This document shows, one piece after another, positions 58,771 through 64,000 of a stretch of 64,000 nt of DNA (position 1 is its first letter; every line of letters starts with the position of its first letter). A model generated the notes under the pieces. The model saw only the letters and a list, made by a program, of their open reading frames with translations. It did not search any database and was not told where the DNA came from. The position numbers and the translations under genes are program-made. The stretch is from CAVPKN01 sp964588495 (lineage in GTDB: Bacteria > Chlamydiota > Chlamydiia > Chlamydiales > JAAKFR01), in contig CAZPPS010000005.1 in assembly GCA_964588495.1 (NCBI GenBank), positions 46,972-110,971 of the forward strand, given 5' to 3'.

Positions 58771-60586
58771 ATACTGATCCTAAAACGTAAGTTGTGTAAC
58801 CCGACAAAATCCATTCGGGAATTTCATCTATTATCTTTGGACTCCCGGAGCCCCCAAAACGACCTTCCTCTGTCGACAAGAGTAATGCCCAATATTGTTC
58901 CAAAGGAGGGGCAAAAAGGGGCTCGGCAATCGATTGCATTATAAAATCACTGCCGAAGTTGCACAAAACAAGTCGATCTGATGTCTCCCCAAAAAAACGG
59001 AGAAGAAGCACTTGAGATCGGATGATGGCCCCATCAATTTTTTTGGGATGACAAAAGACGGGATCTTTTTTGCGCAAATCGATCAAAGTTTTATGAAAAT
59101 TCAAAGCTCTATCGTCAATTTTATCCCAATTGAGTTTGCTTCCCATAAAAACATCCGGATTGGAGGGATCGGGATAATCAACAAGTGCGTTCAAACTCAT
59201 GAAAGAGGGAAACTGACTTAAAAATTCTTTCCTGCCCGACCAAACTATAGAACGAAAACCCTCAGGCAGATCAGCAAAAAAATTAAAAGGGGTGGTAGAT
59301 CCTATTTCTTGTCCTTGAAATAACAACGGAACATTGGGACTTAAGATCATGAGCGCTGTGAAACTGCGATATAATGCGGGGTTGGAAAGTGTTTTGATCC
59401 TTTGACCCACTTGTACATTCGCCAGCTGATCATGATTTTCTAAAAAATGGATAAAATGTTCGGGACTTATGTCTAAAGCAGGTGTTCCTCGCAATTGCTC
59501 TTGCCACGCATAATATTGCCCCTGATAGAGATACCCATACTTAATAGCAGACAAAATTTCCTGCGGCTCGCCACTATAATCTGTAAAATAGGCCTCTTGC
59601 CTTCCACAAAGCGCCACACGTGCTGCGTGATGAAAATCATCGTTCCAGACGGCATCGAATTTGTAGTCTTGAAGAAGCTCACTTCTTTGAGATTCATTTT
59701 CGGCAATCAGGAGAATTTTTTTATTGGGGAATCTGTCTTCAATTTTTTCGTTAATCTCTAAAAGAATGTGTTTTTTAGAGCGGTCATAAATATTTTGTGT
59801 CGCATCAAGGCGGAGGCCATCGAAATGAAATTTCTCTAAAAAGTAGAGGGCGTTGGAGATAAAAAAAGAGCGGACAGACTTGGAATGGGGACCATCGAAA
59901 TCAATCGCCTCCCCCCAATCGGTTTGGAGCTCTTTATTAAAAAAATGTGGGGCAAACTGCCGGTGAAGATCAAGACCTGGGCCAAAGTGATTGTAGACAA
60001 CATCTAAGACAACCCCAATCCCCACTTGGTGAGCAGCTTCTACAAAAGCCATCAAATCTTCAGGTTTGCCATATTGGCTATAAGGGGCAAATAAAAAGAT
60101 TCCGTCATAGCCCCACCCAAATTTTCCGGCAAACTCACCAATAGGCATCATCTCGATCAGCGTGATTCCAACCTCTGCCAAAAACTTAAGTTTTTCAATG
60201 GCTGACTTCCAAGTCCCTTCAGCTGTAAAAGTTCCGATGTGCATCTCATAGAGAACCTGCCCTTTTAAAGAGGCAGCACCCTCCCAGTCCTTATCTTTCC
60301 ACACAAACGCATTCGGATCAAACACGCACGATGGCCCCGTAATCCCTTGAGGCTGAGAATAGGAAGCAGGATCTGCTATCGGGGCTCCCCCATCCAAACT
60401 ATACCAGTAAAGATCCCCAGCTTTCGCTTCTTTCAGAAATAAAGAAAACCACCCATCTTTTTCCTGTTCTAAGGGATATCTCTTCTCTTTGAACAAAAGC
60501 TCGACGTTCTTTTTTTCAGGCGCCCACACACGAAAGTGAACCCCATCCTCAAAAACTTCAGCCCCAAAGGGATACTCCCGCTTCAC
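58751..60586 (-). CDS. treZ: Malto-oligosyltrehalose trehalohydrolase
   Basis: 611 residues from a GTG with GGAG upstream. A CBM48-like N-terminal domain (FRVWAPEKKNVELLF) is followed by a GH13 barrel: GWGYDGIFLFAPY, VVYNHFGPG, FDGLRLDATQ (nucleophile Asp), LIAENE (acid/base Glu) and HFLENHDQ (third Asp). The order and the LYEMHIGTFTAEGTW element match TreZ rather than a branching enzyme. It hydrolyses maltooligosyl-trehalose to trehalose. The partner TreY is not in the window. Confidence 0.88.
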   Translation of the reverse strand: MKREYPFGAEVFEDGVHFRVWAPEKKNVELLFKEKRYPLEQEKDGWFSLFLKEAKAGDLYWYSLDGGAPIADPASYSQPQGITGPSCVFDPNAFVWKDKDWEGAASLKGQVLYEMHIGTFTAEGTWKSAIEKLKFLAEVGITLIEMMPIGEFAGKFGWGYDGIFLFAPYSQYGKPEDLMAFVEAAHQVGIGVVLDVVYNHFGPGLDLHRQFAPHFFNKELQTDWGEAIDFDGPHSKSVRSFFISNALYFLEKFHFDGLRLDATQNIYDRSKKHILLEINEKIEDRFPNKKILLIAENESQRSELLQDYKFDAVWNDDFHHAARVALCGRQEAYFTDYSGEPQEILSAIKYGYLYQGQYYAWQEQLRGTPALDISPEHFIHFLENHDQLANVQVGQRIKTLSNPALYRSFTALMILSPNVPLLFQGQEIGSTTPFNFFADLPEGFRSIVWSGRKEFLSQFPSFMSLNALVDYPDPSNPDVFMGSKLNWDKIDDRALNFHKTLIDLRKKDPVFCHPKKIDGAIIRSQVLLLRFFGETSDRLVLCNFGSDFIMQSIAEPLFAPPLEQYWALLLSTEEGRFGGSGSPKIIDEIPEWILSGYTTYVLGSVYDTHHL

Positions 60587-60921
60587 ACAAATCTCCGTCT
60601 AGATAAAAATTATTTTACCATAAAAAGAATAGACCGTGTGATATTTTTTCCATGCGTGACCCTGCCCGTGACTGATCCATGTTTCGTGTCATTGAATGAT
60701 AAACACAAAGACACGAAGAGACCTATTTTTTCTCTCTCTTCTCTGTATTCTCTGTGGTTTTTTTTATTTTCTCTACAAAGATTTTATAATCAAAGACTTC
60801 GCACATTTTAAAAACCACAGAGGACACAGAGCACACAGAGAAGGAAAATGTGTATCTCTTTGTGTCTTTGTATCTTCGTGTCTTTGTGTTGAATTCGTTA
60901 AAGTTACGAAACACTGGTCGG
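60587..60921. repeat. Nested palindromic repeats of three families
   Basis: From the outside in: CGTGAC-type arms (60654-60690 and about 60893-60927, GTTTCGT/ACGAAAC inside), ACACAAAGACACGAAG arms (60701-60719 and 60853-60892), and CCACAGAGGACACAGAG arms (about 60733-60766 and 60812-60847). No gene is present. Confidence 0.85.
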
Positions 60922-62511
60922 TCACGCACGGAGCTTACAGTTCAGGCCGAGGCGGATGGAATGGTTACTCATCTGAGAATGGACCTGGTAGGAGGCTGTG
61001 CCGATCACTGATTCGCCTAGGGCTTGATGGGAGAGTTTGCCTAAATCGAAGTAGAGATACTCCGTTTTTAGAGAGAATCTGGGAGAAATAGCGTATTCGA
61101 AGCCAGCGCCTGCGCACCAGCCAGCTTTGTTTTTCTTTTGAGTGCCGTGGGCACATAAAATTTCGCTGCAAGTGACGAAAATGGGACGCTGGTCCAGATT
61201 AAACTCAATTTTTCCGAAGCTTAAGCCCCCTGTGATGTAAGCCAAGGCCTTATTTGTCATAAGTTTTCCAAAGCGCGCTCTGAATGTGGAAACAAAATGG
61301 AGCCGCATTTCGGTCGTTGTTGCCACATCGACGTTGCTGGAGCTGACAGCTTTGGAGCCGCTGATGTTGGAATAGTTGAAGTCTGTCTCAAACCCTACAA
61401 GCAAGCACCCTTTTTGCCAGTTGTAGCCCAGCTCGGCCCCTCCTAAAAAGCCGGCATCCCGAAGGTGGAGCTTATTCGGGAGAATTTGCTGAAAAATGTG
61501 GGTGACCTCAGATGTGGGCTCTAAGGAGATAATTTCAAAATTCATTCCATATCCCAGATTTAAGCCGAAGTAAGCTCCTTGCCAGCAAAAGGGCAATAGA
61601 CAGGGGTCTGTGTTGTATCCAAAAGCATAACGCGTTTCAAACAACAATCCATACCGAGTCAGCGCCGTATTGATCGGCTGAGCGCTCACTGTGGCAAATA
61701 TCTCCTCAAAGTGTGCAAACCCTTTGGTAAACACATGCCAAACTCTTCCCCCAACGCCCAGAGTAAAGCCTGGGCATAAGTTGTAATGAAGTAGGGCATC
61801 GATTTGAAAGCCGTTCCCTTTTCCATCGTCCAGAATTCCCCGAATATCAGGGCGCAAATTGTGAAAATCTTGAGTGTTCATAGCAGCTCTTAGATAGGCA
61901 GCATCGAGCTCTAAAGATAGGTTTCGTGAAAGTTTCAACTTAAAGCTTGTCCCTAAACGCAAACAATTCAAACGGGCGTGATTATCCAGCACATTGATTT
62001 TGGAAGAGATAGGAAATGGTAAGATGTGGGGGTTATCTCCGATTTGTTTCGCCCCAAAAGCATGGTAATTTTCCATCCAATAGCAATAGCCGATATAACC
62101 GCCCACTGTCAGGCAGTGTTTCCAGGAAAACAACCGGTATCCCAAATCAGTTGTCAAATAGCCCAGAAGGCCAAACTTTTGCTCACTATACGTTTTGGAA
62201 AATGGGACAACTGTTGGCGGTAAATCATGATCGAGAAGAGCCCCTCCTGTGATAGACCCCGCCCCCAAAAAGCCCTTCAGAAAAAAACCACACTCTGAGG
62301 CAAAATTGAGATATCCTTCGGTTGTATGAGCTGTTAAGTCCTTAAAAGTAAGTCGAGAAACATGCACCATGTCTGCATCATGCAAGTTAAGTTTGTAGTG
62401 TCCGCGGCTTACTCCATAGCGGATCCCATAGTCGAGTTTCCATGAAGATTCTGCGCTTGCACAGTTGCTGCAAAAAAGAAACAGTGCAAAAATAAAATTA
62501 AATCGAAGCAC
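60922..62511 (-). CDS. Outer-membrane protein with two beta-barrel domains
   Basis: 529 residues from a GTG (AAGGAAATGA upstream), with a signal peptide (MLRFNFIFALFLFCSNCASA). Two barrel-like halves follow: residues about 25-290, and 300-529. The second begins WQGAYFGLNLGYGMNFE, contains GGAELGYNWQKGCLLVGFET and ends NHSIRLGLNCKLRA, the plan of OmpA-like/Omp25-type eight-stranded barrels. The first shows the alternating pattern of a second barrel (SECGFFLKGFLGAGSITGGA, YSEQKFGLLGYLTTDLGYRL). The terminal stop TGA comes from a CGTGCGTGA repeat. Confidence 0.75.
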   Translation of the reverse strand: MLRFNFIFALFLFCSNCASAESSWKLDYGIRYGVSRGHYKLNLHDADMVHVSRLTFKDLTAHTTEGYLNFASECGFFLKGFLGAGSITGGALLDHDLPPTVVPFSKTYSEQKFGLLGYLTTDLGYRLFSWKHCLTVGGYIGYCYWMENYHAFGAKQIGDNPHILPFPISSKINVLDNHARLNCLRLGTSFKLKLSRNLSLELDAAYLRAAMNTQDFHNLRPDIRGILDDGKGNGFQIDALLHYNLCPGFTLGVGGRVWHVFTKGFAHFEEIFATVSAQPINTALTRYGLLFETRYAFGYNTDPCLLPFCWQGAYFGLNLGYGMNFEIISLEPTSEVTHIFQQILPNKLHLRDAGFLGGAELGYNWQKGCLLVGFETDFNYSNISGSKAVSSSNVDVATTTEMRLHFVSTFRARFGKLMTNKALAYITGGLSFGKIEFNLDQRPIFVTCSEILCAHGTQKKNKAGWCAGAGFEYAISPRFSLKTEYLYFDLGKLSHQALGESVIGTASYQVHSQMSNHSIRLGLNCKLRA

Positions 62512-62527
62512 TCATTTCCTTTTATTA

Positions 62528-63187
62528 CTAAAGATACTCGGAAAACCAGAGCGCTGCTTTATGACTCACTTGCTCAAGCGTCCCTGGCTCTTCAAACAAA
62601 TGGGTGGCTCCTGGAATAATTTCCAGTTTCTTTGTGCAGCGGATAAGATCGAGGGAATGCTCGTTCAGTTCGATGACACCATAATCATCCCCTCCGACAA
62701 TTAGAAGCGTCGGAGATTGCAGCCTTGAAAGGGCCATTCCTGCTAAGTCGGGACGCCCCCCGCGCGAAACAACGGCCCGAACTTTTTCTCCGAGCTCTGC
62801 GGCTGCAATGAGAGCTGCAGCCGATCCTGTACTTGCCCCAAAATAACCCACTGTTAGATGTTTGGTCTCCGGCAAATTCCAGACCCACTCTGTGGTTGCA
62901 AGCAATCTTTCTGCCAAAAATGGGATGTTAAAGCGGAACTGCCTTGTGGTAGCATCCAACTTCCCCTCTTCATCCGTCAATAGATCAAAAAGGAGGGTCG
63001 CTACATTATTATCGGTCAAAAAACGGGAAACGAGTTGATTGCGGGGACTCAAAAAGGAGCTTCCACTTCCGTGAGCAAAAAGCACAATTCCTTTTGCCGA
63101 TTCGGGAACATTTAAAAAACCGTTCAGCACACAACTTTCAAGTTCAACTCTCACTTCATGTTGCATTGCGGTTTTTTTTGCTGCCAT
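62528..63187 (-). CDS. Alpha/beta-hydrolase (dienelactone hydrolase-like)
   Basis: 219 residues from the ATG at 63187 (MAAKKTAMQHEV, GGTTGG upstream); a longer frame begins at 63253. The order is GIVLFAHGSGSSFLSPRN (oxyanion hole), GYFGASTGSAAALIAAAE (nucleophile Ser in GASTGS), PTLLIVGGDDYGVI (Asp) and PGATHLFEEPG (His). The triad is complete. It belongs with small dienelactone hydrolase-like proteins often found near phosphoribosyl-transferase or stress genes; no such partner is here. Substrate unknown. Confidence 0.85.
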   Translation of the reverse strand: MAAKKTAMQHEVRVELESCVLNGFLNVPESAKGIVLFAHGSGSSFLSPRNQLVSRFLTDNNVATLLFDLLTDEEGKLDATTRQFRFNIPFLAERLLATTEWVWNLPETKHLTVGYFGASTGSAAALIAAAELGEKVRAVVSRGGRPDLAGMALSRLQSPTLLIVGGDDYGVIELNEHSLDLIRCTKKLEIIPGATHLFEEPGTLEQVSHKAALWFSEYL

Positions 63188-63548
63188 TATCCAACCCTTT
63201 TTTACTTTTCTACAAACAGGCTTCAAAGTAGGTTTTGCAGCTAAATTGATCAATATCTTTTTTTATTAAAACCACGAAACTTTCTGCCCCCACCTCTTCG
63301 ATAAGGGGCAGGATAAGTCAATAGTTAAAAAATGTTTCCTCAAACTTAAGGGCATGATTAGCAGGATATACTTGACATGCAAGATAAAAAATTAAATTTT
63401 TATATTTTCTATCATGTATATCAAGTATATCCTCCTTATCATGCTTTCTTACGTGTATTCTTGTAACTTCGTTGCCCAATTTTTGTCTTAAGTATCGTGG
63501 CTTGCTGGCACGCGAATTGCTTCTGTGAAGAAATCCACGGAGCACATC
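63188..63548. repeat. Intergenic region with a CATGAT/AGGATAT hairpin
   Basis: 63352-63444 is an inverted repeat (GCATGATTAGCAGGATATAC ... ending TATCATGC). It is AT-rich, between divergent genes, and also holds GGGGCAGGATAAG at 63304-63316, another AGGAT-type trace. No gene is seen. Confidence 0.7.
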
Positions 63549-64000
63549 ATGCACAATTCTGTTTCCACACTCCTGTTTATCATTATTCTCGCAATCGGGA
63601 TCTTCGTAGAGTATCTCATTTTTGGGTTTAATTTTTCTGGGGCGTGGGTTTTTGTCCTCGCATTTTTTGTTGCCTGGATTGTCTCGGCGTCTGTAAAGAT
63701 TGCCGATCAGTGGGAAAGGGCCGTTGTGTTGCGGATGGGGAAATTTCGGACGCTGAAAGGGCCAGGACTTTTTTTCATCATTCCCGTTTTGGATAAGATA
63801 CCCTATTGGATCGATATCCGCGTGATGTCGACAACTTTTAAAGCTGAAAAGACGCTCACAAAAGACACGGTTCCTGTCGATGTGGATGCCGTTCTTTTCT
63901 GGCAAGTGATCGATCCTAAAAAGTCAGCTTTGGAAATCGCCGATTACTATAGCTCCATTGGTTGGGCCTCGCAGACAGCGCTGCGAGATGTGATTGGCAA
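63549..64000 (+). CDS. Slipin/stomatin-like SPFH protein (3' truncated by window edge)
   Basis: The visible 150 residues start MHNSVSTLLFIIIL and have two hydrophobic stretches (6-32, 36-53). The SPFH domain begins IADQWERAVVLRMGKFRTLK and continues with FFIIPVLDKIPYWIDIRVMS and DVDAVLFWQVIDPKKSALEI. This is the stomatin/slipin pattern. Such proteins form membrane scaffolds and often pair with NfeD. An GGAG sequence precedes the ATG. It is the second SPFH protein in the window. The frame continues beyond 64000. Confidence 0.9.
   Translation, partial: MHNSVSTLLFIIILAIGIFVEYLIFGFNFSGAWVFVLAFFVAWIVSASVKIADQWERAVVLRMGKFRTLKGPGLFFIIPVLDKIPYWIDIRVMSTTFKAEKTLTKDTVPVDVDAVLFWQVIDPKKSALEIADYYSSIGWASQTALRDVIG

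Noticed and set aside
63318..63905. 195-codon minus-strand frame at the window end
   Set aside because: Highly charged, low-quality composition, antisense to the slipin and running through the hairpin repeat.
1..64000. tRNA and rRNA genes
   Set aside because: No cloverleaf with a TTCGA-type loop or rRNA segment was recognised on reading both strands; a tRNAscan-SE run would settle it.

Overview
This window most likely comes from an amoeba-associated member of the Chlamydiota outside the genus Chlamydia (Parachlamydiales-type; family not resolvable here). The core block DUF721/DciA-like - gyrB - gyrA - tmk - holB (9.8-16.5 kb) is a chlamydial gene order. It is surrounded by genes typical of these host-dependent bacteria: many short proteins with paired hydrophobic segments (Inc-like), F-box and ankyrin proteins, a PARG-type macrodomain, a queuine transporter next to tgt, and lineage-restricted large proteins.

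Layout. 0-4.2 kb: three tandem paralogues of a divergent protein-kinase-like family, the middle one a pseudogene. 4.2-7.7 kb: a peroxide/superoxide cluster (pirin, Tpx, exported Fe/Mn-SOD), an esterase, a tiny basic histone-like protein and a VFINCPFD-family protein. 7.7-9.7 kb: repeat debris and a membrane-anchored PARG. 9.8-16.5 kb: replication/gyrase operon. 16.7-24.4 kb: large lineage-specific proteins, one with a possible clan-CE protease signature, plus an AAA/DUF4143 ATPase. 24.4-28.8 kb: ACT-domain protein, a GxxExxY gene broken by a hairpin insertion, and an NfeD/flotillin pair. 28.9-35.5 kb: membrane and large lineage-specific proteins. 35.5-38.1 kb: an ACT-less aspartokinase and the yhhQ-tgt queuine salvage pair. 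38.4-46.9 kb: two SDR-type enzymes, transketolase, a GGQ release-factor-like protein and a DsbA/DsbB pair. 47.4-48.6 kb: an RRM protein and an adenylate kinase with a signal peptide. 48.7-54.7 kb: two paralogous F-box-like/membrane-hairpin proteins and an F-box/ankyrin membrane protein. 55-64 kb: methyltransferase, holin-like protein, RluA-type synthase, glycogen debranching enzyme with TreZ, a double beta-barrel, a hydrolase and the start of a slipin.

The intergenic DNA is unusually rich in palindromic repeats of at least five families: AGGAT/CATGAT hairpins, CCACAGAGGACACAGAG arms, ACACAAAGACACGAAG arms, CGTGACCGTGTCCGTG arms and GAGTGCGGCGATTCTTCGCC arms. There is also a 163-bp element with TGAGTTTTGGGTT ends. 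Several have entered or trimmed genes: one supplies the C-terminus of a membrane protein, one supplies stop codons, and a perfect 75-bp hairpin at a duplicated CTAG splits the GxxExxY gene. Functional calls rest on motifs read by eye; no database search was possible.
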